Positions 17,477-27,539 of a stretch of 64,000 nt of DNA are shown piece by piece. The notes under the pieces were generated by a model. The model did no database searches. It saw only the letters and a program-made list of their open reading frames with translations, and was not told the DNA's origin. Each line of letters opens with the position of its first letter. Positions within the stretch are counted from its first letter, which is position 1. A program made the position numbers and the translations under genes. The DNA comes from JADKAV01 sp963704075 (GTDB lineage Bacteria; Actinomycetota; Actinomycetes; S36-B12; UBA10799): NCBI GenBank assembly GCA_963704075.1, contig CAVPGV010000009.1, positions 62,001 through 126,000 on the forward strand, read 5' to 3'.

Positions 17477-18064
17477 TTGGACACGTACAAGGCGGCGACC
17501 GCCATCGTCGTCGTTCCACTGACCGCCTTCTCGTTGGCTGCCTGCAGCTCCGACGCGGCGACACCGGCTGAGACGGTGACAGTGACCGCATCTCCCACAG
17601 AGACAGTGGCCTCACCCACTGAGACGACAAGCCCGACCAGCCAGCCCACAGGCCTCGAACTGGATGCATCGGCAGCCATCACAGCCGCCACTCAAATCGT
17701 CCCCGGTGATGCGATCGCCGGCGGACGAACCGGCGAGGCCGGGCGCAAGGTCTGGTACATCACCGTGCGCGAGAACCGCAACACGGCCACGGAGGTCTAT
17801 GTCGATCGCTTCAGTGGCGAAGGGGTCCGGCAACAGCCTGAGGACCTTCCCCCGGTCGCCCAGCAGATGCCCTCGCTGAGCGCTGAACAGGGCATCGAGA
17901 AGGCGCTCGAGGTGTCGCCTGGCGGTGCCGTCGTCGAGTTCGACCTGGAGACGTTCCGCGGCGCGCCCGCGTGGTACGTCTTCATGCGCGGTGGCAGCAA
18001 CGGCCAGCGCGAGGCCTACGTGGACGCCAACTCAGGAGCGATCCTGGAGCAGGGCCGCGGATAG
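17477..18064 (+). CDS. Lipoprotein with PepSY domains
   Basis: 195 residues from a TTG start preceded by GGGAGGAA at 6 bases. The lipobox LAAC near residue 20 predicts a lipid-anchored protein, followed by a Thr/Ser/Pro-rich linker with repeated TETV/SPTET. Two PepSY-type repeats follow: about 75-125 (KVWYITVRENRNTATEVYVD) and about 145-195 (APAWYVFMRGG and REAYVDANSGAILEQ). PepSY proteins often inhibit secreted proteases or act as sensors; the role here is unknown. TATACT at 17435-17440 is a plausible -10 element. Confidence 0.8.
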   Translation: MDTYKAATAIVVVPLTAFSLAACSSDAATPAETVTVTASPTETVASPTETTSPTSQPTGLELDASAAITAATQIVPGDAIAGGRTGEAGRKVWYITVRENRNTATEVYVDRFSGEGVRQQPEDLPPVAQQMPSLSAEQGIEKALEVSPGGAVVEFDLETFRGAPAWYVFMRGGSNGQREAYVDANSGAILEQGRG

Positions 18065-18122
18065 CGACCGCTCAGGCGCTGCGGCCAGATCACACAGGCG
18101 CCGCAAGCGCACACTGGCCTGC

Positions 18123-18782
18123 TCAGCGGCCCGTCTCCCGGGCGACGTCGACATCGAATTCGCCGGTTTCGATATCGGGTCGCCACATCGGATACTGCGC
18201 TGCGAAGTCGGCGACGATTTGCTCGAGGGGCACATCGTCGAACGAGCCTCGGTGGGCCACGTACTCCATGTGTTCGTGTCCATGGCGGTCGAAGCGGTGG
18301 TAGATCGAATCATCGCGACCGTTGAACTCCAGCGGAAGCAGACCGAACCTGTCGCACAGTTCGATGTTGAAAGCCGGGGTGGCTTTCACCCAACGGTCGT
18401 CGAGCATGATCTCGGTGAAACCGTGCCAGTGGAAGATGTCGGTGCCCATCACCTGACGCATGCGCTCGGTCGACAGATGATTGCGGACATCGGCGAAACC
18501 CAGTCGCGCCGGTATCCCGACTGCGCGGCACGCGGCGGCCAGCAACGTCGCCTTCGGCACACACCATCCGTAGCCGTTGCGGAGAACAGTGCTGGCCTTC
18601 ATCCCGTCGGCAGTGAGGTCGATGCGGTAGGGGTCGTACCGGAAGTCGTCGCGCACCGCGTAGAACAAGGCCACGGCCCGGTCACGAGCGCTGCCGTCGG
18701 CCGCGTTCTGTTGCGCGTACTCGATCACCGAAGGGTGATCACTGTCGATCATCCGTGTCGCGGTCAACGTCGGGTCCGGCAT
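18123..18782 (-). CDS. Transglutaminase-like cysteine protease family protein
   Basis: 219 residues from ATG 18782; longer starts up to 18941 exist but look unlike protein families. The transglutaminase core is present with the catalytic Cys in NGYGWCVPKATLLAAACRAV, the His in FHWHGFTEIML, and an Asp following in the DDRWVKATPAFN segment. It is a typical bacterial transglutaminase-like (papain-fold) protein of unknown substrate. Confidence 0.85.
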   Translation of the reverse strand: MPDPTLTATRMIDSDHPSVIEYAQQNAADGSARDRAVALFYAVRDDFRYDPYRIDLTADGMKASTVLRNGYGWCVPKATLLAAACRAVGIPARLGFADVRNHLSTERMRQVMGTDIFHWHGFTEIMLDDRWVKATPAFNIELCDRFGLLPLEFNGRDDSIYHRFDRHGHEHMEYVAHRGSFDDVPLEQIVADFAAQYPMWRPDIETGEFDVDVARETGR

Positions 18783-18937
18783 ACCGACCATTGTCCGCAG
18801 ACGTAGTGCGGATGCGACCGGTGGCCGTCCGACGCGAGGGTCGGTTGCCACAGCCAGCTCGCCGTTAGTTCCCAGCCGGGGGCGATCGAACATCGTCCCC
18901 GGCGCGACAGAGACGGTCCATACGGGACACACCCGAC

Positions 18938-20092
18938 TCACGCAGCGCGGTCAGCCGTCGCCCTGACCGCACGCCACCCCAGCGCCAGTGATCCTGCTGC
19001 AGCGATGGCGAGCACTGCGGGTATCACGGTCGCCAACGGGAAGAGTGTGAGTGCGGCGATCGCGATCACGACCTCGCCCACGCCGGCCCGCGCCCCTGCC
19101 CGGCGACGCATGGCCCACAGTCCACCGAGGAACTGGAACAGCCCCAGCCCGAGTGCGAATGCGGCGTACCAGGCCAAGGGCTCCTGCCATCCGTATTCCG
19201 CGTCCTTGAGCGCCGACTTCATGGCCAGGGCGATAAGGATCAGACCAGACACCGGCAGGAAGTGCATCACGGAGTAGACGTCGCGCGCGGTGGTGATCCG
19301 CTCGACCCCTGAGCGACGATCGACGGCGGCCTCCAGGGATTCCGCCGCGCCGTCGAAGTAGGCGATCCACAGCGTGCAGGCCAGGGCGACGCCGACCATC
19401 GCGGTGATCAGCAGGGCGGCGTTCACCGGGATCCCGGCGGCCCCGATCCCGATGGCCACGATGCTCTCGCCCAGCGCGATGATGACGATGAGGCCGTGCC
19501 GCTCGGCGAAGTGGGGAAGGGCCATTCGCCAGCCCTTTCCGCGGCCCAGGAACGGGCCGATAACGTCGATGGCGACCGCCACCGCCACCAGGATCAACTG
19601 CCAGGTCCCGCCCAGGTATGCCCCACCGATGAGTAGCAGTGCGGCGATGACGACCGTGCGGGCGAAACCGAGCACTGCGGCGACGATGCCGGGATCGTCA
19701 TGGCCCGCCACGTAGAACAACACCAGGTGCATGAGCCTCACCACGACATACGCTGCCGCGGCGAGCATCGCCAGGGATGCTCCGCGCCCGTCGTCGAAGA
19801 AGTCGGGCATGAGCAGGGCCAGGACCATGATCGCGGCCATCGCGACGAACATCGACACCTGCACGGGTCGCTGGTTCACCCTCACCGACGTACCGAGCCA
19901 GCTGTAGGCCACCCAGGCCCACCACAGCAGGGCCGCGAGCAAGAGGCCGCGGACGAAGCCCAGCGCGGAGTGGTCGTAGGCCAGCAGTGCCGTGACCTGG
20001 CTGATCCCGTACACGAAGACGAGGTCGAAGAAGAGCTCGAGGGTGGTGACCTTGTGCCGGGTCTCGTCGGCGATCAGCCTGCTCTCACTCAT
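18938..20092 (-). CDS. Low temperature requirement protein A (LtrA) family membrane protein
   Basis: 384 residues and about 11-12 membrane helices. The family N-terminus is clear (TTLELFFDLVFVYGISQVTA), as is HFAERHGLIVIIALGESIVA in the middle. The function of LtrA is not established. The ATG at 20092 overlaps the TGA of the preceding oxidoreductase gene, so the two are coupled. Confidence 0.9.
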   Translation of the reverse strand: MSESRLIADETRHKVTTLELFFDLVFVYGISQVTALLAYDHSALGFVRGLLLAALLWWAWVAYSWLGTSVRVNQRPVQVSMFVAMAAIMVLALLMPDFFDDGRGASLAMLAAAAYVVVRLMHLVLFYVAGHDDPGIVAAVLGFARTVVIAALLLIGGAYLGGTWQLILVAVAVAIDVIGPFLGRGKGWRMALPHFAERHGLIVIIALGESIVAIGIGAAGIPVNAALLITAMVGVALACTLWIAYFDGAAESLEAAVDRRSGVERITTARDVYSVMHFLPVSGLILIALAMKSALKDAEYGWQEPLAWYAAFALGLGLFQFLGGLWAMRRRAGARAGVGEVVIAIAALTLFPLATVIPAVLAIAAAGSLALGWRAVRATADRAA

Positions 20093-20671
20093 GGCAGCAT
20101 TCGAAACGCCAGGTGCCGCCCCCGCCCTTGGGTGAGGGCGAGGGCGAACCAGAGCCGGGTCAGGCCGTCCAGCAGGTCGGCGGCTTCGGCGCCATCGCCG
20201 ACCCACACCGGTCGCAGGCCCGTCGCGCTGATCAGGGTCTCCACTGTGTCCCGCTGCTGCTCAGGGCCGCTGAAGAACAGGTCAGCCGGGATTCCGTCGA
20301 ACACCGGGTCCGCGAGGTTCTCGACCCCGATCGTGTTGAACGCGCGGTAGTACGTCACGCCAGCCGCCTGCGCTTCCGCTGCGTGGTGCAGGACGGGCGC
20401 CCCGACGCTGTTACTGGCATCGATGAGTGGGATGCCAGCAAGGGCCGCAGCGTTCTCGGTGAGGAACACACCATGGCAGCCCCTGGGATCGCGTCACGAC
20501 CGCGTCCACCCCCGACAGGGCCTCCCCAGACGGGCGCACAGGGAATCCCTCAAGGCTGCTCGACCCGGTTGCACGGCTGGCCAGGGTGACTTCCATCCCG
20601 GCGTCGCGGAAGCTTCGGGCCAGGGTTGTGCCGATGCGGCCGGTGCCGACCACACTCACAGTCAACGTCAT
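20089..20671 (-). CDS. NAD(P)-binding oxidoreductase, F420-dependent NADP reductase-like (frameshifted)
   Basis: Starts MTLTVSVVGTGRIGTTLARS, a dinucleotide-binding Rossmann motif (GxGxIG), after a strong TAGGAGG. The first frame ends soon after GVDAVVTR; the protein continues from about 20490 in another frame as FLTENAAALAGIPLIDASNS, AFNTIGVENLADPVF and further to the stop at 20089. Joined length is about 193 residues, close to NpdG/F420-dependent NADP reductase-like proteins. It is divergent from a MarR regulator and coupled to the LtrA gene. Confidence 0.75.
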
Positions 20672-20685
20672 CGCGCCTCCTAATG

Positions 20686-20699
20686 CTTTGAACTCAAAG
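20686..20699. promoter_or_regulatory. Candidate MarR operator in a divergent promoter
   Basis: CTTTGA AC TCAAAG is a perfect 6-bp inverted repeat in the 52-base gap between the oxidoreductase and the MarR gene, followed by TATTAT at 20702-20707. The placement suits control of both genes by the MarR protein. Confidence 0.5.
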
Positions 20700-20723
20700 T
20701 ATTATTACCATAGGCTTCTGATC

Positions 20724-21260
20724 GTGGAAAGCAGACGCGACTCCATCGCACGGGTGCTGGACGAATGGCGGGCCGTGCGTCCCGATCTGGATGTGAGCCC
20801 GGTCGCGATCATCGCCCGGTTGGCGAGGATCCGCGCGATCGTGGACGCCGAGCAGGCCCGGGTGTTCGGGTCGGCGGGGATCACGTCCGCAGACTTCCCC
20901 GTCCTGGCGACGCTGCGCCGCCGGGTGCCGCCGTACCGGACCACACATTCGCAACTGGCTGAAGATCTCGGGCTCACACAAGGGACCGTCACCACCCGGG
21001 TCGACCGCCTCTCCCGTCTCGGCCTGGTCACACGTGAGACCGACGCCTCCGACGCCCGAGTGCGCTGGGTGCAACTCACCGAAGGCGGACTGTCGTTGGT
21101 CGAGGAACTGATCCCCGAACACCTCGCGATGGAAGAGCGCCTGCTGTCCGGGATCGGCGCCCGGCGCCGACAGCGACTGGCCGACGACCTGGCGGTTCTG
21201 CTCGCGGATCTGGAGGCGCGGTACAGGCTGATCCTGCCCGCCCTAGGGCCGAGGCGGTGA
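20724..21260 (+). CDS. MarR-family transcriptional regulator
   Basis: 178 residues from GTG 20724 (MESRRDSIARVLDEWRAVRP). The winged helix covers residues about 75-135: HSQLAEDLGLTQGTVTTRVD then RLSRLGLVTRETDASDARVR. It is divergent from the oxidoreductase–LtrA pair and probably controls it through the palindrome in the gap. Its last 18 bases overlap the convergent lipase gene. Confidence 0.88.
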   Translation: MESRRDSIARVLDEWRAVRPDLDVSPVAIIARLARIRAIVDAEQARVFGSAGITSADFPVLATLRRRVPPYRTTHSQLAEDLGLTQGTVTTRVDRLSRLGLVTRETDASDARVRWVQLTEGGLSLVEELIPEHLAMEERLLSGIGARRRQRLADDLAVLLADLEARYRLILPALGPRR

Positions 21261-22506
21261 ACCTGCCGGCGGGTCGTACGGTGCGACCGGAGGCGTCTGC
21301 GTGCAGTTCGGCGCCGTGGGCTTGCCCTCGAAACGATCCGCCATCCAGTCCACCACGGCCGGACCGGCGACCTTGCCGGCGTTCTGGTGGCTCACGTCCC
21401 CGAGCCAGTCCATCGTCAGGTCGCTGCCGGCCTTGCACCACTGCTTCTGCATCGCGGCGGTGCTGTTGGCCAGCACCACCTCGTCGGCGGTGCCCTGCGC
21501 CACGAAGATCGGCATCGACGCCTTCGTCGGTTTCGGCGTCTGCTCGTCGAGCGCTTTCGCCCACGCCTGGTTCGTGTACGGATTCACCTTGAAATACGTC
21601 TGCTTGACCAGTTCCTGCCGCGCCAGTCCGAACAGGCCCGCCGCAGTGAGGCAATCCTGCGCCTGACTCTCGGTGGCGTTCTCCCCTGCGCTGGAGACGA
21701 CGGCCGTCGAGTCGAGGTCCGGGTAGGTGTCGGGCCAGGACACCACCACCTCTGGGCCGATGACCCAGGAGACCGTGGTGTTCCACTGCTGATTGATGGT
21801 GGCGTACAGATCGGAGGCCGGCGCTGCGGCAGCGGCCCCCACCAGGTCGAGTTCGGGAGCCAGCTTCGAGCGCCAGGGTCGCTGTCCAGAGTGCGGAGTG
21901 CCCGCCTTGGGAATGTCCGAACACGCCCCACCGCGTGCCTGCCCGCGCATCCGGGAGCTGGGAGGCGGCTCGCACCGAGTTCACCACATCGGTGGATTCC
22001 TGCAGACCTTCCAGATACGTGTAGGGCGGTGGTGTGCCTAAGCCGGAATAGTCGGTGGCGGTGACGATCCAGCCCTCGGTGGCCATCTGCTGGATCCAGC
22101 CGCTGGTGAGGCTCAAGGAATTCGGATTGCGGCTGGGTGCGCAACTGTTGCCCAGCCCCACGGTCGGATGAGCCCACGCGACGACTCTTCGTTCGCCGTC
22201 AGCCGCTTTCGTGGGGATCCACACGGTTCCGCCGGCCACCCGCTTGGTATTCGTGTTCGTATCGAGGGTCACGTACAGGATGCGGGTGGCTTTCGCCGAC
22301 TCGACGTCCCAGTCCGGCGCCGGCTCGGATCGGATGATGTCCCCCTCATCTCCGGTGATTTGCGCAGGGGGCGTGTAGAAGGCTTCCAGGGCCGCCTGCT
22401 CCCGGTCGGTCTGCCAGCGGCCGAACCAGTAGAGGCCAGCGACGAGCAGCCCCACGAGGAGCGCCAGTGAAACCACCGAGATGAGGATGATCTTCAGGGC
22501 CCGCAC
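21243..22506 (-). CDS. Secretory-lipase-family alpha/beta hydrolase, membrane-anchored (frameshifted)
   Basis: About 420 residues. An N-terminal membrane segment (IILISVVSLALLVGLLVAGL) acts as signal or anchor. The hydrolase core has VVAWAHPTVGLGNSCAPSRN, TATDYSGLGT and the nucleophile elbow GHSQGGHSALW, typical of the LIP (secretory lipase) family. After about 21870 it continues in another frame with KLAPELDLVGAAAAAPASDL, MPIFVAQGTADEVV (acid) and WLGDVSHQNAG (His). The triad is therefore complete when the frames are joined. Start GTG 22506 is uncertain because the AGGGG is very close. Confidence 0.75.
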
Positions 22507-22728
22507 CCCTCAGTTGTATCCAATCCGGCTTCGCGTTGACCCCCTGACGAAAGCAGGCGGTGACTCTGGGTAACCGGGCGCAGTGATCTCGGCGGCAACT
22601 CTGGCCGCTGCACCCGCTCAGGCGGACGCACGCCGATGGCTGTCCGGTCCAGGAGAGCGAAGCGCGGACCCTTGTTGTCGGCTGGGGTCACTTCAACTGG
22701 GTGACGGTGACGATCTGGCCGCCCCTGG

Positions 22729-24109
22729 TCAGGAAGCAGTCGTCTTCCTGTGGCGCCCGGACTTCACACACGGCAACTGCTTGTTGAACTCTTCGTTCTC
22801 CTGCCACTTGCCCGGATCGCCGGGCAGTAGGCGCACGACCAGGCGCGGATTGCTGGGGACGAGCGGCGCGGCGCTGTCATCGATCGGTCCGCGGGCGATA
22901 ACCCCGCGATACGAGGCCTCTGGATCGGCCACACCGATGGCGCGCAACTTCTCCAGCAGTTCCGGGCCGACAGCGGCGACGGAGAAGTCCACCCGATACA
23001 CGGATCGGTTGTCCTTCCACAACCCGAGCACCACCCGGTTGCTGTTCTTGCGTTTGACCACCTTCTTCAACTCGTAGGCGCGGAGGGGTGGTCGTCTTGT
23101 ACGACGTGACGTCGAAGGCACCGGGTGGCTCGGAGAACTTGCGCACCCGGACGATGTGCACCTTCCCCTTGGCCGAGGTGATCTTGCCGTTCTTGACGAC
23201 CAGCGTCGTGCGATGCGCCCAGTCGACGTCGACGCCGGCGCGCAGTCCTGTGAACATCCCCCACGACCAGCGGTCCTGGCCGCGCACCTCGACCTGCCAG
23301 CGCTCCGTCTTGACAGGCTCGGCGACCGGGGTGAACCGGTAGTACCACTTCTCGCGTATGGTCGTCACCGTTGATGGCCAGCGGCGGCTTCGTGCGCTTG
23401 TCCACCACCGTGAACGCTTTGCCGAAAGCCTTCCGCAGGTTGACCCGCTTGAGCCAGGAACGGTCGCTGAACCCGCTAGGGAACGGCTCGGTGGACGTCG
23501 TGCATCCGCTCTGCCGGGCACGTGACCACCGTCCGCGTGCTGGACGTGTCCTCCTTGGCACGCATCTCGTTGATCAGGCGGGCTGGGGTGGCTCCGTTGA
23601 GGTACACCTTCCCGGCCACCTTGCTGTGGGCTTCGTGCCTGCTAGTCCAGGTACCGTTGCTCCATCCCTCGCCGCCGATCCAATGGTGCCACCACCCCGA
23701 ACCGCCGCCGACCTGCTGGGAGGTGCCCTTCATGCGGGTCTTGAACTTGAAATACTTGCCCATGCGGGTGAACGTGAAGGGTTTCACGCTCGTCGCCCCG
23801 TACGTCCGAATCTCATGGTGCTCGTCCTCAGCGGTGCCGCATACCCACACCGGATCGGTCGCAGGAAGATCGGGAGGACCACCTGCAGAATTGGTAGGGA
23901 CCACCGGATTGGAGCTCAGCGGTGTAGGTCATCGTGAGGGTGTATCGCTTGCGATTGATGGCTGTGCTCATCGGCGCGGCCGCCGTCGAGACCCCTGACG
24001 CGGCGGCAGGGGAAACATCTCCCGCCACCGCGGACGGGGCGACGGCCGCCACCGGCGGCACCCCCACACAGAAGGCCGCGCATCCCACGAGAGCCAGCCC
24101 TACCTTCAT
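22729..24109 (-). CDS. Secreted protein of unknown function (several frameshifts)
   Basis: Begins MKVGLALVGCAAFCVGVPPV, a signal peptide ending near AVA. Four or five frame breaks (about 23900, 23490, 23350, 23090) separate coherent segments: YTLTMTYTAEL; PVWVCGTAEDEHHEIRTYGA; SGWWHHWIGGEGWSNGTWTS; RSWLKRVNLRKAFGKAFTVV; KWYYRFTPVAEPVKTERWQV; and RAYELKKVVKRKN to the end. Joined, it is about 460 residues of beta-rich extracellular sequence. I do not recognise a family. The repeated breaks in one gene could be sequence errors or genuine decay. Confidence 0.5.
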
Positions 24110-24300
24110 GACTCAATTGTCCCGCCGATGGGATCGCCTGAGAAGACGTGTACTCCGAATCGTGACCGCAGTGACAGTCATCGCTCCACCTGACCTGCTC
24201 GGGTGGGGAAGTGGTCAGTGTGCTGCAGGTCGACGAACCTTCGGCGCTCGCCTTCATTGGCGGCCGTAGCGGCAGTGACGAACAGGAGGGGCGGGCCGAG

Positions 24301-24825
24301 TCAGTACCCGATACGCCATCCCTGCTCGACCAGTCCACGGACGTACGCCGCTTGGCCCACGTGCTGGAGACTGTCGTCGGCGACGCTGATCAGCCTCACA
24401 CCCAGGGTGACCGGCGGATCCCAGCGGTCGTCGACAACTCCACTGAGGGCCTCGGGGGTCAGACCCTCCAGCAGCGGCCGGGTCCGCGCGTATACAGCGT
24501 CGTAGTACTCGATCAGTGCCTGCGCACTCTCGGGGCGCACTGTGGCGATGTCCGCCGCCTGATGCCCGAAACCCAAGTTCCAGGGATCAGGGGTCAGGTC
24601 GAATCGCTGCGACCAGTCATTGCTGACCCACAGTTGCGGCTCGTCGAGCAACTCGGACACGTGATGGTCCTGGACTCGCGTCAGATGCCAGACCAGCCAG
24701 CCCACCGGATTGCTTCCGGGCTGAGGTGCCCGCATCAGGGCAGCGGTATCCAGCCCGTCCACGACGGTACGGATCAGTGGGGGGATCCTGCCGAACAGTT
24801 CAAGGTACACATCCGAGACGTTCAT
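24301..24825 (-). CDS. DinB-superfamily protein (DUF664-like)
   Basis: 174 residues from ATG 24825 (MNVSDVYLELFGRIPPLIRT). The four-helix-bundle pattern with PVGWLVWHLTRVQDHHVSEL and the C-terminal DDSLQHVGQAAYVRGL supplies the histidines typical of the DinB/YfiT metal site. This group includes mycothiol-dependent enzymes; the specific reaction is not clear. It is divergent from the GGDEF-EAL gene. Confidence 0.85.
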   Translation of the reverse strand: MNVSDVYLELFGRIPPLIRTVVDGLDTAALMRAPQPGSNPVGWLVWHLTRVQDHHVSELLDEPQLWVSNDWSQRFDLTPDPWNLGFGHQAADIATVRPESAQALIEYYDAVYARTRPLLEGLTPEALSGVVDDRWDPPVTLGVRLISVADDSLQHVGQAAYVRGLVEQGWRIGY

Positions 24826-24904
24826 GCGACTATTCGAACACTCAGCAGGAGCCGTGTCGTCTCGCCGGGTAGGTTCGAGCCAGATTTGCGTGGGAGGATC
24901 GATC

Positions 24905-26944
24905 GTGGCACTTGCGACGCAGGGCCGTCCTTCCCTGTGGCGCCCCAGCCTGTTCTCCGTCACGTGGCAGGCGTGCACCTGGCTCGGGTGGGCCATCGTG
25001 GTCCTGTCCGTGGTGCGTCTGAGCCCAGAAGCGTTGCAGGCCATGGGAGAACCCCTTCTGATGATCGCGGCGGTCATCGTCATCAGCGAACTGCGACCCA
25101 TCGTCATGACACGCTTGGTCGGCAATCCCGTGTCGATCTCCTTGGCTTTCGTGTTCGCGACCATGTACCTGTGGGGCCTGTACCCCGCGGTGCTCCTCTA
25201 CGCGGGGTCGGTTCTGCTCTCCGAGTTCATCCAGCGCAAGCCGCCGTGGAAGATTCTGTTCAACGTCGGCCAGTACACGTGCAGTCTGGCCGCCGCATGG
25301 GGAGTGCTACACCTGGCAGACGCGCGAACGTCACCGTTCGACCCGCACACCGATCTGGCGGCGTCGGACCTCTGGTGGATCGTGGCGTCGTGGATCGTGT
25401 ATCACCTGGTCAATCTCGCCCTCGTCGCTGGTCTGGCCGGCGACGACGGGAACACCTGGTGGGAGGACTTCTCCGATCAGTTCTGGTTCTACACCTTCGC
25501 CACCCTGGCCGTTCTGGCGCTGTCACCGCTGATCGCGATTGTGGCCGTTGCCACTCCCTACTCGTGGACCCTGCTGCCATTGCTCCTGCTGCCCCTGCTG
25601 GCTGTTCAGAAGACCGCCGAGATGTCCAGGAAACAGGAGCATCAGGCGTTGCACGATCCGCTGACCGGTCTGCCCAACCGCCTACTGCTGACCGACCGGA
25701 TCCAGCAGGCCCTGGCCCGCTCCGGCCGCACAGAAGGCACCGTGATGGTGATGTTCCTGGATCTCGATCTCTTCAAGGTCGTCAACGACAGTCTGGGTCA
25801 CCACGCCGGCGATGCCCTGCTGATCGATGTCGCCCACCGACTGCAGACGGCGGTGCGCCCCGGCGACACCCTGGCCCGCTTCGGTGGCGACGAGTTCGTC
25901 ATCGTCTGCGACGGCATCTCACCCAACGAGGTCACCACCGTGCCCGAACGCATTTCGGCGGCCCTGCTGCAACCCTTCACATCACTGCACCGCGACGTCA
26001 CGGTGAGCGCCAGCATCGGTGTCGCGCTCGCCCATGACGCGTCCGACGCGCAAACCCTGATGCGGGACGCAGATGTCGCGATGTACCGGGCGAAGGAGGG
26101 CGGACGCAACCAGGTGGTGCTGTTCCACGAGGTGATGCACCGAGAAGCAGATGAACGACTGCAGGATTCGGTGGGCCTGCATCGCGCCCTCGACCGGGAG
26201 GAATTCAGGCTGCACTACCAACCCGTCGTGGACATCACCTCGGGACGAACCATTGGCATGGAGGCGATGATCCGCTGGCAGGATCCCGATCGGGGCTTGC
26301 TGGACGCCGGGACCTTCATCCCCGCCGCGGAGGAGACCGGGCTGATCGTGCCGATCGGCTACTGGGTGCTCGACACAGCCATCGCGCAGGCACAGAAGTG
26401 GCGAGCGCAGATTCCGCAGGCACGTGATCTCTGGGTCGCGGTGAACATCTCGTCGCGGCAACTGCTGGCGCCCGGACTGGTGGACCACCTCAGCCGCACC
26501 CTGCAGGAGACCGGCATTCCGGCCTCCGCGGTGCATCTGGAGATCACCGAATCCGCACTGATGAGCGATCTGACGGCCGTCGTGGAGCGACTCGCCGCTC
26601 TGCGCGCATTGGGACTGCGACTGGCGATCGATGACTTCGGCACCGGCTACTCCTCGCTGGCGTACCTGAAACGACTGCCGGTCACGACCGTCAAGATCGA
26701 TCGCTCCTTCGTCGACGGGCTGGGCGGCACCGAGGACGCGTTCGACCGCCCCATCGTGGACGCGATCATCAGAATGGCCCAGTCGCTGCACCTGGACGTC
26801 GTCGCCGAGGGCGTCGAGACCCGGGAGCAGTTGGTCACCTTGCAGGCACTCGGCACACGGGCGGCGCAAGGGTTCCTGTGGTCGCCTCCCCTAGCGGAGG
26901 AGGACGTGCCGGGGTGGATCACTGCGCACGTCCCGGTGCTCTGA
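24905..26944 (+). CDS. Membrane diguanylate cyclase/phosphodiesterase (GGDEF-EAL)
   Basis: 679 residues from GTG 24905, preceded by GGGAGGA. About seven or eight membrane helices (residues 15-240) are followed by a GGDEF domain (about 255-415) with intact RFGGDEFVIV and DPLTGLPNR, then an EAL domain (about 430-675). In EAL the signature reads GMEAMIRW, with Met for Leu, but the metal-binding ITESALM, DDFGTGYSSL, KIDRSFV and VAEGVET are present, so phosphodiesterase activity is plausible. It makes or degrades cyclic-di-GMP in response to an unknown membrane-sensed signal. Confidence 0.93.
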   Translation: MALATQGRPSLWRPSLFSVTWQACTWLGWAIVVLSVVRLSPEALQAMGEPLLMIAAVIVISELRPIVMTRLVGNPVSISLAFVFATMYLWGLYPAVLLYAGSVLLSEFIQRKPPWKILFNVGQYTCSLAAAWGVLHLADARTSPFDPHTDLAASDLWWIVASWIVYHLVNLALVAGLAGDDGNTWWEDFSDQFWFYTFATLAVLALSPLIAIVAVATPYSWTLLPLLLLPLLAVQKTAEMSRKQEHQALHDPLTGLPNRLLLTDRIQQALARSGRTEGTVMVMFLDLDLFKVVNDSLGHHAGDALLIDVAHRLQTAVRPGDTLARFGGDEFVIVCDGISPNEVTTVPERISAALLQPFTSLHRDVTVSASIGVALAHDASDAQTLMRDADVAMYRAKEGGRNQVVLFHEVMHREADERLQDSVGLHRALDREEFRLHYQPVVDITSGRTIGMEAMIRWQDPDRGLLDAGTFIPAAEETGLIVPIGYWVLDTAIAQAQKWRAQIPQARDLWVAVNISSRQLLAPGLVDHLSRTLQETGIPASAVHLEITESALMSDLTAVVERLAALRALGLRLAIDDFGTGYSSLAYLKRLPVTTVKIDRSFVDGLGGTEDAFDRPIVDAIIRMAQSLHLDVVAEGVETREQLVTLQALGTRAAQGFLWSPPLAEEDVPGWITAHVPVL

Positions 26945-27069
26945 CCACCCGAGCCGTTTCCGGTGAAGCCTCACCTGAGGGTCCGATGATCGCAGTCATG
27001 AGCCAGCCCACTCGGCAGCCAGGTGCTCTGAGGTACTCAAATATCCCGAGACTGTGGATCCGGCAGCAC

Positions 27070-27536
27070 TCACCCCCTGCTGATCGGGCATCCCCGAGCC
27101 TGCAACGCTTGCTTCTCTTCGAATCTGCGCGAACCGTCTCGCCACCCGCGACGCGGCCCACCACGACGCCGTCATCGTCGACCATAGGCGCAAGCAGAAT
27201 CTCCATGGGTCGGTACGAGCAGTCGGCGCACACCAGGCGCAGGTCCATACCTATGCGTTCACCGACACCAGCTCCTAGCTGCGCGTTCGCCACTGTCGGG
27301 AGATCTTCAGGGTGCACGAACTCGGAGAACGGTCGACCCACGATGTCGTGCGCCATCCACGCGAGCACCGTTGTCACCGAGTCGGAGATCCACGTGATCC
27401 TTCCGTCATTGTCGCCCGTGCCGACCACATCATTCGTGCTCTCCGCCAGCAGTCGGTAGTGCGCAGCCAGCGCCTCCGCTTCCCGCGCGCCATTCAGCGT
27501 CGACCCCGCTACGCACGGGTGGGCGACAGCATCTCC
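27070..27536 (-). pseudogene. Remnant of a PAS-domain sensor gene
   Basis: An open frame without a usable start reads AREAEALAAHYRLLAESTND then VVGTGDNDGRITWISDSVTT, GRPFSEFVHPEDLP and MEILLAPMVDDDGVVVGRVA. This is one complete PAS domain with a preceding coiled linker. Near 27150 the frame shifts to GWRDGSRRFEEKQALQAR and stops at 27070. The N-terminal part and any output domain expected in such proteins are missing. It lies tail-to-tail after the GGDEF-EAL gene and may be debris from a related gene. Confidence 0.6.
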
Positions 27537-27539
27537 TCA

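Noticed and set aside
24211..26037. A 608-codon plus-strand open frame
   Set aside because: It is a shadow of the GGDEF-EAL and DinB genes with Arg/Gly/Pro-rich sequence and no family features.
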